Assembly (NCBI GenBank): GCA_964370075.1
Contig: CAYJHC010000041.1
Span: 1 to 16,046 of the forward strand
From: CAYJHC01 sp964370075
GTDB lineage: Bacteria > Bacillota > Clostridia > Peptostreptococcales > Anaerovoracaceae
Direction of reading: 5' to 3'
DNA: 16,046 nucleotides
In this document: in pieces, positions 6,490 through 13,784 of the stretch
How the letters are laid out: each line of letters begins with the position of its first letter
Position numbering within the stretch: the first letter of the stretch is position 1
Translations under genes and position numbers: made by a program
Notes under the pieces: generated by a model
What the model was told of the DNA's origin: nothing
Databases searched by the model: none
The model's input: the letters and a program-made list of their open reading frames with translations, nothing else

Positions 6490-7812
6490 ATGTCAAATAT
6501 TAAAGAAAAAAGTTTGAAGTATAATATGCACTCTTGGAGCGCTCAAGGAGCTTTGAACCCAAAGACTATTGTAGATGCAGAAGGTCTATATTTCTATGAT
6601 GAAGAAGGTAATAGATATGCAGATATGTCAGCACAACTTGTAAACTCCAACTTAGGACATAAAAATCAAGCAATTATCAAGGCAATAAAAGACCAAGCAG
6701 ATAAAATGCCTTTCATGGGACCAGGATTTGCTGTAGACGTTCGTTCAGATGCAGCCGAAGCTATTTCTAAACTATCAGGAATGGAAGACGCTAAAGTTTT
6801 CTTTACAAATGCTGGAGCAGAAGCAAACGAAAACGCACTAAAAATGGTTAGAGCTTTCACTGGAAGAAACAAGGTATTTTCTGCTTATAAATCATATCAT
6901 GGTTCATCAGCTGGAGCTGGAATGCTTACTGGTGACCCAAGACACTTTGCTAATGAGCCAGGACCTGCTGGCTTCATAAAATATGATTATCCGTATGCAT
7001 ATAGAGCACCTAAAGCTTGTAATTTCAAAAGCGAAGAAGAAGTTACTGCTTTCTATTTAGAACTTCTAGAAAATCAATTCCTATATGAAGGACCTCAAAA
7101 TGTTGCTGCAATTTGGCTAGAAACAGTTGTAGGATCTAATGGTATTCTTATACCTCCTAAAGGATATATGGAAGGTGTTAGAGCTCTTTGTGATAAGTAT
7201 GGCATCCTTATGGTTTGTGACGAGGTAATGGCTGGATTCTATAGAACCGGAACACCTTTTGCTTACATGAACTTTAACATTGAACCTGATTTAGCTGTAT
7301 TTGCTAAAGGTGCTACTTGTGGATATGTTCCTCTAGGTGGTGTTCTTGTTTCTAAAAAAGTTGCTGATTATTTTGATAATAACAAAATGTTCTGTGGACT
7401 TACTTATAATGCTCATGTTTTAGGTTGTGCTACAGCTGTAGGAACAATTAAAGAATATGAAAGACTAAACATTGAAGAGAATGTAAAGGTTCAAGGTAAA
7501 ATCTTAGCTGATACGCTAGATAGCTTTGTAGATAAACACCCTTGCGTCGGAGAAGTTAGACATATTGGTTTATTCTCTTGCGTAGAGTTAGTAAAAAGCA
7601 AAGAAACTAGAGAACCAATTGTTCCTTATGGAAAAGATCCTGAAGGAGTAATTCCTAAGATTATTGGAATGTTAGTTCAAAGAGGTTTCTGGACATACAT
7701 GATGGAAAACTGCTTAACTGTAGCTCCTCCACTAACAATAACAACTGAAGAATTAACTGAAAACCTAGCAATACTAGATGAAGTTCTTTCAGAAGTAGAC
7801 AAAATGATTTAA
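6490..7812 (+). CDS. Class III aminotransferase, probable taurine:2-oxoglutarate aminotransferase
   Basis: PLP-dependent fold-type I transaminase, likely moving the amino group of taurine (or another omega-amino acid) to 2-oxoglutarate or pyruvate and releasing an aldehyde. The 440 residues carry the class III signature: NAGAEANE (107-114) at the cofactor phosphate, SYHG (135-138), D244-E245 of the CDEVMAGF pyridine-N contact, and the Schiff-base lysine K273 in FAKGATCGY. The N-terminal HSWSAQG...NP segment resembles the Toa/taurine:2-oxoglutarate group rather than the Bilophila Tpa type. The ATG at 6490 is chosen because AAGGAGGT (6478-6485) lies just before it; an in-frame TTG at 6463 has no such site. 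The gene follows the acylating dehydrogenase, consistent with taurine to sulfoacetaldehyde to sulfoacetyl-CoA. Beta-alanine or GABA remain possible substrates. It ends at a strong terminator. Confidence 0.85.
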   Translation: MSNIKEKSLKYNMHSWSAQGALNPKTIVDAEGLYFYDEEGNRYADMSAQLVNSNLGHKNQAIIKAIKDQADKMPFMGPGFAVDVRSDAAEAISKLSGMEDAKVFFTNAGAEANENALKMVRAFTGRNKVFSAYKSYHGSSAGAGMLTGDPRHFANEPGPAGFIKYDYPYAYRAPKACNFKSEEEVTAFYLELLENQFLYEGPQNVAAIWLETVVGSNGILIPPKGYMEGVRALCDKYGILMVCDEVMAGFYRTGTPFAYMNFNIEPDLAVFAKGATCGYVPLGGVLVSKKVADYFDNNKMFCGLTYNAHVLGCATAVGTIKEYERLNIEENVKVQGKILADTLDSFVDKHPCVGEVRHIGLFSCVELVKSKETREPIVPYGKDPEGVIPKIIGMLVQRGFWTYMMENCLTVAPPLTITTEELTENLAILDEVLSEVDKMI

Positions 7813-7845
7813 GTAAAGAAAATCAAAAAAAAATTAAATTAACCT

Positions 7846-7876
7846 AAAAAGCCTGCACAATTTCTGCAGGCTTTTT
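7846..7876 (+). terminator. Rho-independent terminator after the aminotransferase gene
   Basis: AAAAAGCCTGCA (7846-7857) and TGCAGGCTTTTT (7865-7876) are perfect reverse complements around a 7-nt loop, with the T-run in the descending arm. It closes the dehydrogenase/aminotransferase unit. Confidence 0.9.
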
Positions 7877-8099
7877 ATATAAATTAAAATCAAAAAATCA
7901 AAAGCGCACCCTTCCCTTGTATTTCTTGAATTAAAAACTAATCCTCAAAATTCCTATGACAATTTTCGAATTCAACTAATTTACCATAATAAATTACGGT
8001 AGTCTGCTTAATTTATAAGCATTAATTAAGGGATAAATGCAGCTGTTTTCAATAAAAAGCTTTAAATATTAATGTTTATCCCCTTTTATTTTAAAAATA
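7877..8099. other. Non-coding region upstream of typA
   Basis: The gene-free stretch between the aminotransferase and typA is 332 bp. Besides the terminator, the typA promoter and the 8030-8082 inverted repeat, it holds a small hairpin GCTTA-ATTTA-TAAGC just before that repeat. No reading frame or RNA gene is recognisable. Confidence 0.4.
8030..8082 (+). repeat. 8-bp inverted repeat overlapping the typA promoter region
   Basis: GGGATAAA (8030-8037) and TTTATCCC (8075-8082) are perfect reverse complements 37 bp apart. The right arm overlaps the expected -35 position of the typA promoter and is followed by TTTTATTTT. It could be a pair of half-sites for a regulator or a weak long-loop terminator. 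Confidence 0.3.
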
Positions 8100-8108
8100 T
8101 GTTATAAT
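8100..8108 (+). promoter_or_regulatory. Extended -10 promoter of typA
   Basis: TGTTATAAT is a perfect TATAAT (8103-8108) preceded by TG in the extended -10 position. No good -35 lies 16-18 nt upstream, which is usual for extended -10 promoters. The leader is about 30 nt, with GTGAGGA (8134-8140) just before the ATG. Confidence 0.65.
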
Positions 8109-8144
8109 AAAAGTTCGGATAAAACTAACAACAGTGAGGAAAAT

Positions 8145-10025
8145 ATGAAAAAGAAAGATAGAATAGTAAACATAGCAGTAATCGCCCACGTTGATGCAGG
8201 AAAATCAACATTAGTAGATGCTTTTTTAAATCAAAGCGGAGTTTTTAGAGAGAATGAAGATGTAGTTGATTGTGTAATGGACAGCGATGATATAGAAAGA
8301 GAAAGAGGAATTACTATCTACTCTAAGAACTGTTCCATAATGTACAATGACACTAAAATTAATATTGTTGATACACCTGGACATGCTGACTTTTCTTCTG
8401 AAGTAGAGCGAATAATGAAAACAGTAGATACAGTAATATTGCTTGTCGACTCTAGTGAAGGACCAATGCCTCAAACTAGATTTGTACTAAAAAAATCATT
8501 AGAAGCTGGTCTTAACCCAATACTTCTAATTAATAAGTTAGATAAAAGAGATGCTCGAGTAGAAGAAGTAATAGATGAAGTATATGAATTGTTCATGGAC
8601 TTAAATGCTAATGACGAACAACTTGACTTCCCTATTCTTTATGGAATAGCAAGACAAGGAATAGTTGTAAGAGACCCAAAAGAAGTTGAAGAAATACATG
8701 TGGAAAACCCAGATCACTCCAAGATTGATAAAACTCCTACTGGAGATATGGCTCATAACCTTAGTATACAACCACTGTTCGAAACAATAGTTGAACATGT
8801 AAAAGAATACCCTGACTATGATGAAAATCCATTACAGCTTCAAATTTCAACCTTAGGATATGATGACTATATTGGCAGACTAGGTATAGGCAGAGTAACT
8901 CAAGGAACTTTAAAAGAAGGAAGCCAAGTTACGGTTGTTAAGGCTGACGGAAGTGTTGTAAATAAAAAAGTTAATCAGATTTTTATTTATAGAGGATTAC
9001 AAAGAGTTAATGTAACAGAAGTTAAAAGTGGAGACATAGCTGTAGTTTCTGGTATTAGTGATATTTCTATAGGGGAAACTATATGCGATTTAAATAATCC
9101 GCTACCTATGGAAACAATTTCAATTGAACCTCCCACCCTCTCAATGAACTTTATGGTAAACAAATCCCCTTTTGCAGGAACTGTTGGAAAGTTTGTGACA
9201 TCTAGACATATTAAAGAGAGATTAAATAAAGAGCTTGAGGTAAATGTAGGCCTTGTTGTTGAAGATACTGATTCAACTGATGTATTTAAGGTTTCAGGTA
9301 GAGGAGAACTTCACCTTTCAATTTTAATAGAAAATATGAGAAGAGAAGGATATGAGTTAGCTGTTTCAAAACCTGAAGTAATCTATCAAAGAGATGAAAA
9401 TGGAAAAAAATTAGAGCCTATTGAAGAAGTTGTAATTTCTGTTCCAGACGAATATAGTGGAAGCGTAATCAACAAGCTAAATCTAAGAAAAGGTATGATG
9501 ACAGAAATGGCTGGGGAAAACGGTTATTCTAAAATCGTATATATGGCTCCTACTCGAGGATTATTAGGTTATAGAACCGAGTTTATAAATGATACTAGAG
9601 GTGAAGGAACTATGGTAAGAAGGTTTGCTTGTTTTGAAGAGTATAAAGGTGATATTCCTCAAAGAACAAATGGAGTAGCTATTTCACAAGAGCTAGGAAC
9701 ATCCACACCTTACGCCCTATTTAATGTACAAGAACGAGTTCAGTTATTTATTCCACCAAGCACAAAAGTATATGAAGGAATGATTATTGGAATGAATAGT
9801 AGAAATGAAGACATGGTAGTTAACCCATGCAAGGCAAAAAAGGCTACTAACATGAGAGCTTCAGGAAATGACGATGGCATTAAGCTATCCCCTCCTAGAG
9901 AGTTTACACTTGAAGAAGCTTTAGAGTTTATCAATGACGATGAACTTGTAGAAATTGTGCCAGATGATATAAGACTTAGAAAGAAACTACTTTCTGAAAT
10001 GGATAGAAGAAGAGCTAATAGATAG
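8145..10025 (+). CDS. typA: Ribosome-associated translational GTPase TypA/BipA
   Basis: GTPase of the EF-G/LepA superfamily that binds 70S ribosomes and supports ribosome assembly and stress or cold adaptation. At 626 residues it is close to the usual length of about 605-615. Seen: P-loop AHVDAGKS (14-21), switch I RERGITI near 52-58, DTPGH (76-80), NKLD (130-133), the GPMPQTRFVL segment (106-115) typical of TypA, then EF-Tu domain II, EF-G III/V-like domains and the TypA-specific C-terminal domain (NTRGEG-like segment as NDTRGEGTM; NEDMVVNPCKAKKATNMR). The usual HVDHGKT is HVDAGKS here, a variant I associate with a clostridial branch of TypA, possibly a second paralogue in some genomes. It is transcribed alone from its own promoter to a shared bidirectional terminator. 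Confidence 0.95.
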   Translation: MKKKDRIVNIAVIAHVDAGKSTLVDAFLNQSGVFRENEDVVDCVMDSDDIERERGITIYSKNCSIMYNDTKINIVDTPGHADFSSEVERIMKTVDTVILLVDSSEGPMPQTRFVLKKSLEAGLNPILLINKLDKRDARVEEVIDEVYELFMDLNANDEQLDFPILYGIARQGIVVRDPKEVEEIHVENPDHSKIDKTPTGDMAHNLSIQPLFETIVEHVKEYPDYDENPLQLQISTLGYDDYIGRLGIGRVTQGTLKEGSQVTVVKADGSVVNKKVNQIFIYRGLQRVNVTEVKSGDIAVVSGISDISIGETICDLNNPLPMETISIEPPTLSMNFMVNKSPFAGTVGKFVTSRHIKERLNKELEVNVGLVVEDTDSTDVFKVSGRGELHLSILIENMRREGYELAVSKPEVIYQRDENGKKLEPIEEVVISVPDEYSGSVINKLNLRKGMMTEMAGENGYSKIVYMAPTRGLLGYRTEFINDTRGEGTMVRRFACFEEYKGDIPQRTNGVAISQELGTSTPYALFNVQERVQLFIPPSTKVYEGMIIGMNSRNEDMVVNPCKAKKATNMRASGNDDGIKLSPPREFTLEEALEFINDDELVEIVPDDIRLRKKLLSEMDRRRANR

Positions 10026-10041
10026 AAAATAAAATAATAAA

Positions 10042-10088
10042 AAAAGACCTTAGTTCATATTGAAAAATCAATTGAATTAAGGTCTTTT
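10042..10088. terminator. Bidirectional terminator between typA and the convergent cluster
   Basis: A 16-bp stem (AAAAGACCTTAGTTCA at 10042-10057 with TGAATTAAGGTCTTTT at 10073-10088, one G-U pair) is extended, past a one-base bulge, by ATTGA/TCAAT closing an AAAA loop. A-rich and T-rich flanks on each side let it serve both typA (plus) and the lipoprotein gene (minus). Confidence 0.9.
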
Positions 10089-10102
10089 ATCTAATTAATA
10101 AA

Positions 10103-10833
10103 CTAGTTGTTAGTTTCTTCTAAATAGTCTAAAAACTCCTCTGTAGTCTTAGTAAATTCAACATCTACTGTAGACCCCTTCTCAACTAAAAACTCGCTTA
10201 GACCATACTCTGTTCCATTATCTGCCCAGTCATAAGTGTACCCTAGTCTTGTCCAAGGGTAAGTTTCTTCATAATAATAAGATGATACTATGTTTTCATC
10301 AAACCAACCTCTATAAGTCTCTTCCATATTTTCTGGATGTGATATTTGCATTTCATCTTTAGTTACATCAGTTTCATAAGCTGGCCTAACTACATCCTCA
10401 AGTTCTACCCAAAGTGCTGTGAAGTGCGTTTTTTCATCTTCAGCAGGAAGACCAATTAATTGTTCAAATCTTACTTCCCAATCTTCTACACCATTCTTAT
10501 TTTCTTCGTACCAACTTGAAATTTCCTTGTCAGTAAATGTCCAAATATCACCAAATTCAAGAACTGTACTTTCTCCATCTATATAACTATCTGGATAGCT
10601 ATGCCATGTTAGGAGTAATACCTTCCCCTCATCATTCCAAGTTGTCATAGAATCATCTTCTGTAAGTGTTACCAAAGGAAGGATTTCTTCTTCTTCAGCT
10701 ACCATTGCGTCTAAAACCGCTGTTTCATAAAGACTTAAACTATCGTTAGAACCGTCTTCAGTTCCAGTACCACACCCTACTAAGCTAAATGTAAATATTA
10801 GTAAGTAGTTAATAAAACTACTTTCTTTTTCAT
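10103..10833 (-). pseudogene. Predicted lipoprotein of unknown function, frameshifted in its signal peptide
   Basis: The long open frame on the minus strand codes for 223 residues after a lipobox LVGC (Cys codon 10772-10774), then G-T-G-T-E-D-G. This is an exported, lipid-anchored, very acidic protein rich in W/Y/E/D with no family I recognise. An ATG without a ribosome binding site occurs in frame at 10705 but would lose the whole signal. The natural start, ATG at 10833, begins MKKKVVLLTTY and hits TAA at 10798-10800 in another frame. Adding one T near 10803 gives a textbook lipoprotein signal, MKKKVVLLTTLLIF...LVGC, with Cys at 21. A one-base slip on the A5 tract after the ATG would also restore the frame. 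The gene starts 38 nt after the sirtuin gene and probably shares its transcript. The break may be a real mutation, slippage or a sequencing error; the body is otherwise intact. Confidence 0.7.
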
Positions 10834-10871
10834 AATTCTTTCTTTCCTTTCATATATAAACCAATAAAGTT

Positions 10872-11744
10872 TTAACCTTTTAAGTCTGACATAACCTTTG
10901 AGATATCCCCATTAATAATTATTCCCTTCTTTTCTATTTCTTTAGGCAAAGAGGTTTCATCTAAGTTTATACAGACATAATTTGCATTCTTGCTTGTATA
11001 TGTCATCTGCCAAAACGGATATTTAATAATGCCAGGAGTATTATAACCAATTCCTAGTTCTAAAAATAGAATCTTTTTCCCCAAATTTTTTTTAAGAAAA
11101 GATTGATATCTTTCATCTGCCAAATGCCAACCTTCACTTTCTACAAAGGTACTGTCCACTCTAAGATTAACTGTCATTGTCTCTCCACATTTTGGACAAT
11201 ATGGGATTAATTCAGTTGGAATTTTAAGATCCTTTTGTTTCTCTACCATTTCGAATATTGAATCTCTATTATTATAAGTTTCCTTATGGCAAGGAACAGA
11301 GCATTGATACAAGCCATAATCTCCTTGAGTATAGAAAAGTCGGCTCTTTTCAAAACTGTTTAAAAGAAACAAGTGGTCTGCATTAGTTGTAATTACAAAG
11401 TAATTTTTATCTTTTACAAGGTTAAATAGATTTTCATAAGTTGAATCAATTTCGGCTGTATATCTGTTGTGATAAATATGTCTACTCCAATAGCCCCAAT
11501 GCTCTTCTAGAGTTTTATGTGGATAAAAAGCAGCAGAATACATATCAGATAAATTGTATTTTTCAATAAACTCAGGCATAAGGTTTTTGAATCTTTCCCC
11601 ACTATATAGAAGTCCTGCTGCGGCAGAAAGTCCTGCTCCTGCTCCAATAACTATGGATTCTGCATCTTCAATTAACTCTCTTACTCTATTCATCTTCGCC
11701 AAGTATGTTTCTGTAGATTGTGTAGTCGATTTCTTTAAAAACAT
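10872..11744 (-). CDS. Class M sirtuin (SirTM), macrodomain-linked protein ADP-ribosyltransferase
   Basis: Predicted NAD+-dependent sirtuin that ADP-ribosylates proteins rather than deacetylating them. Seen in 290 residues: the NAD-binding GAGAGLS (34-40), TTNAD (119-123), a zinc site from C148, C152, C183 and C186 (CSVPC and CPKC), and Q140 in a QGD motif where classical sirtuins have the catalytic HG. Loss of that His and use of Gln, with R195 further on, is the known mark of the SirTM class. The ATG at 11744 is chosen because GAGGTGAT (11750-11757) stands 5 nt upstream; an internal ATG at 11693 has only a poor site. The chosen start makes the gene overlap the macrodomain gene by 59 nt in another frame. 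In described systems the target is lipoylated GcvH-L; none is encoded here, so the substrate is open. Confidence 0.88.
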   Translation of the reverse strand: MFLKKSTTQSTETYLAKMNRVRELIEDAESIVIGAGAGLSAAAGLLYSGERFKNLMPEFIEKYNLSDMYSAAFYPHKTLEEHWGYWSRHIYHNRYTAEIDSTYENLFNLVKDKNYFVITTNADHLFLLNSFEKSRLFYTQGDYGLYQCSVPCHKETYNNRDSIFEMVEKQKDLKIPTELIPYCPKCGETMTVNLRVDSTFVESEGWHLADERYQSFLKKNLGKKILFLELGIGYNTPGIIKYPFWQMTYTSKNANYVCINLDETSLPKEIEKKGIIINGDISKVMSDLKG

Positions 11745-12480
11745 TAAATATCACCTCAATTTCACTCTTTGTTTTATCTAAAAATTCACTAACTGTTCTA
11801 ACTGCAATTTCAGCTGCTTCTTGATTGGGGAAATGAAACTCACCAGTTGAAATACAGCAAAAAGCAATAGATTTCAAATTATTTTCTAAAGCTATCTTTA
11901 AACAGCTTTTATATGAATTAGCCAATAGTTCACAATCTTTTTCTGTTAGCTCGTTATTAATAATTGGCCCCACTGTATGGATTATATACTTACTAGGAAG
12001 ATTATATGCATCTGTTATTTTAGATAAGCCTGTTTCTTCTTCATGACCTTGTCTTTCCATTATTTCAAAGCAATCATTCCTAAGTTGTAAACCTGCTGCT
12101 GAATGAATTACATTGTCAATACAAGCATGACAAGGAATAAAACATCCTAACAACGCTGAGTTGGCTGCATTGACTATGCCATCAACCTGAAGTCTAGTAA
12201 TATCCCCCTTCCAAAGATAAATTTGTTTATTTAATTTAATTGGGCTTAAGTCGGCTATAGATATTATCCCTCGCTCTAAGGATTCAGTTCTTAATAGTTC
12301 ATCTTGAACTTTTAAAAAATCTTCTCTAATTGGCTTCGGATTTCGTACATTCATCAGTGACCTTAATAATTGCCTTTGTTCTCCAATTTCTTTCTTAAAA
12401 TTTTGTGCTTGAGGTTTATATCCTGGCATTTCATTTAACAAAATATTATTCAAGTACATAATTTGTTCTAATTGATTCAT
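11686..12480 (-). CDS. Zinc-dependent macrodomain protein, probable ADP-ribosyl hydrolase paired with the sirtuin
   Basis: Predicted to remove ADP-ribose that the neighbouring sirtuin attaches. The 264 residues comprise a helical N-terminal extension (about 1-80) and a macrodomain (about 85-260). Seen: GDIT (92-95), NAAN (104-107), the GCFIPCHACIDNVIH stretch (112-126) with C113, H118 and C120 as likely zinc ligands, HTVGP (168-172) and a CISTGEFHFP phosphate loop (209-218). The zinc motif marks the branch found with class M sirtuins in Staphylococcus and Streptococcus, not the common MacroD type. GAGAGG lies 6 nt before the ATG at 12480; the ATG at 12486 abuts that site and is too close. The gene is 65 nt after the iron-sulfur flavoprotein gene and overlaps the sirtuin start, so the pair is very likely translationally coupled. 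Confidence 0.88.
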   Translation of the reverse strand: MNQLEQIMYLNNILLNEMPGYKPQAQNFKKEIGEQRQLLRSLMNVRNPKPIREDFLKVQDELLRTESLERGIISIADLSPIKLNKQIYLWKGDITRLQVDGIVNAANSALLGCFIPCHACIDNVIHSAAGLQLRNDCFEIMERQGHEEETGLSKITDAYNLPSKYIIHTVGPIINNELTEKDCELLANSYKSCLKIALENNLKSIAFCCISTGEFHFPNQEAAEIAVRTVSEFLDKTKSEIEVIFNVFKEIDYTIYRNILGEDE

Positions 12481-12545
12481 AATCATCCTCTCTATTTATC
12501 TTATTTAAAGTATATAGGTTTATCTGATTAATAGTTAGTGTAATT

Positions 12546-13211
12546 TTAATTATAAGCAATCGCCTTTACTGGGCAGTTTAAGTAGCAATCGCCACATTCA
12601 TCACAGCGATTTTTGTCTATGGTGTACTTTTTGTTTTCTTCATTTACTGCTAAGAAAGAACATTTCTTTTTACATACTCCGCAAGAAATACACTTTTCTT
12701 CATGGATAACTAATCCTCTATATTTTACTTTTGCTCCATTATAACTAAAGTATGTTCTCTCGAGTTTGTTGTCTCGATTTACTTTCTCAAAGTCGTAATC
12801 AAACACATCTCCCCTACCAGAATTTATACAGAAAACAACCATTGCCTTATATAACTCTTGATCCTTAATGCAAAAATCAAAAATTGGATTATTTTTTGCT
12901 TTAAGATCTTCAATTGAAACTTCAACAACTGTACCTGTCATACGAATAGCATACCCACCTTCAAATATAGGCATACCTTCTTCGTCATGTTTTACTTCAG
13001 TATTTGCACATAGCCCACTAATTGCAATAGTCCCATTAGTTTTTAACTGCTTGTAGAAAGGTTTAGTAAACATTGTCATAAAGTATATTCCCTCATTATC
13101 ATATCCTCTTAAATGGGCAATACGTGATTCTGGCTCTCCTTCTTCATTTATAGTCGAAAATGAAAGACATCCGATTTTATCAAATTTTTCGTATATTTCT
13201 TTGATGTTCAT
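12546..13211 (-). CDS. FMN-binding split-barrel (pyridoxamine 5'-phosphate oxidase-like) protein with two [4Fe-4S] clusters
   Basis: Predicted cytosolic redox protein of 221 residues. The first 150 or so residues resemble the FMN-binding split barrel of the pyridoxamine phosphate oxidase-like family (SFSTINEEGEPESRIA near 17-32, then a Y-F-M-T-M-F-T-K strand). The last 55 are a bacterial ferredoxin module with two complete CxxCxxCxxxC(P) motifs: C174, C177, C180, C184 and C203, C206, C209, C213. This fusion is common in anaerobes, where a flavin-to-ferredoxin reductase role is assumed; the substrate is unknown. AAGGAGGA stands 5 nt before the ATG. It is the first gene of the run leading to the macrodomain and sirtuin genes, with 65 nt and no terminator between, so a redox link to ADP-ribosylation is possible but inferred. 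Confidence 0.85.
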   Translation of the reverse strand: MNIKEIYEKFDKIGCLSFSTINEEGEPESRIAHLRGYDNEGIYFMTMFTKPFYKQLKTNGTIAISGLCANTEVKHDEEGMPIFEGGYAIRMTGTVVEVSIEDLKAKNNPIFDFCIKDQELYKAMVVFCINSGRGDVFDYDFEKVNRDNKLERTYFSYNGAKVKYRGLVIHEEKCISCGVCKKKCSFLAVNEENKKYTIDKNRCDECGDCYLNCPVKAIAYN

Positions 13212-13288
13212 AATATTCCTCCTTAAATCACACTAGAATACTCTTATTAGATTCTACTTCGTTTTTCTTTAACTTTTAATACTCAACC

Positions 13289-13429
13289 CTAAAACAGTAA
13301 GTTGAGATGTATCTTATATGCCGTAGATTCCAAATTAAGACTTTGTCCAATAGCCATCTGTTCTTCAGCAAAAGTAAGTCTCCAAGATTCATCATTCTTG
13401 ATTGTATAATCAATATTTGTTTCAGTCAT
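13289..13429 (-). pseudogene. 46-codon frame resembling the start of an NRPS condensation domain (probable relic)
   Basis: A minus-strand ATG at 13427-13429, preceded closely by GGAAGGGG, opens 46 codons ending in TAG. The segment W-R-L-T-F-A-E-E-Q-M followed by S-L-N-L-E-S-T-A-Y-K-I-H-L-N-L-L-F resembles the first motif of NRPS condensation domains, where L-x-x-A-Q is followed by a stretch of the type P-x-S-x-A-Y-N-I. A functional domain has about 450 residues and nothing matching follows, so this looks like the surviving N-terminus of a deleted synthetase gene. It could also be a real small protein or a chance frame. It lies 77 nt before the flavoprotein gene on the same strand and might be transcribed with it. 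Confidence 0.4.
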
Positions 13430-13717
13430 GGCCCCTTCCATCAATGATTACCAAAAGAATATGCTGATTATTAAATCACAATTAATAAAACAATTATATA
13501 TCCTTACTCCTTATTTTACTACTTGACATCTTTAAAGTCTATATAATATTCACTATAGATGTGTTAGCTAAATACATTCGATATACATTTTACTATTGAT
13601 GTGAGATTCCACAATAATATTTTCTTATTCGGTACAAGTTATATAGCTTAATCTCTATTTAAAATAATTGCAACCAACATAATTTTAACAAACCCTCATT
13701 TTTATAAGAAAATCAAA
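13430..13717. other. Non-coding, AT-rich intergenic stretch
   Basis: No reading frame with a ribosome binding site is visible on either strand. It contains the direct repeat at 13552-13603 and, on the plus strand, TTGACA (13523-13528) with TATTCA 18 nt further on, a promoter-like pair that leads to no plus-strand gene. The stretch may be the scar of the deletion that left the NRPS-like fragment. Confidence 0.35.
13552..13603. repeat. Imperfect 12-bp direct repeat, 40 bp apart
   Basis: ACTATAGATGTG (13552-13563) and ACTATTGATGTG (13592-13603) match at 11 of 12 bases. The 40-bp start-to-start distance is close to four helical turns, as for sites of a DNA-bending regulator. No gene with a clear promoter is attached. 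Confidence 0.3.
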
Positions 13718-13745
13718 TTGACTTTTAAAAGGTTTTCTTTATAAA
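13718..13745 (+). promoter_or_regulatory. Candidate plus-strand promoter facing a hairpin (possible small RNA)
   Basis: TTGACT (13718-13723), a 16-nt spacer and TATAAA (13740-13745). Transcription would start near 13752 and meet the 13785-13827 hairpin, giving a transcript of about 80 nt. No gene follows on the plus strand. In AT-rich DNA such a pair may be chance. Confidence 0.25.
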
Positions 13746-13784
13746 ACACATTAAGAGAAAATTAGAAGATAAATTTTTAGAAAC

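Noticed and set aside
10703..10705. ATG at 10705 as start of a 200-residue cytosolic protein
   Set aside because: It has no ribosome binding site, and the open frame continues upstream through a clear lipobox, so the gene starts further up and is frameshifted.
12481..12486. ATG at 12486 as macrodomain start
   Set aside because: It abuts the GAGAGG site with no spacing; the second ATG at 12480 has the right distance.
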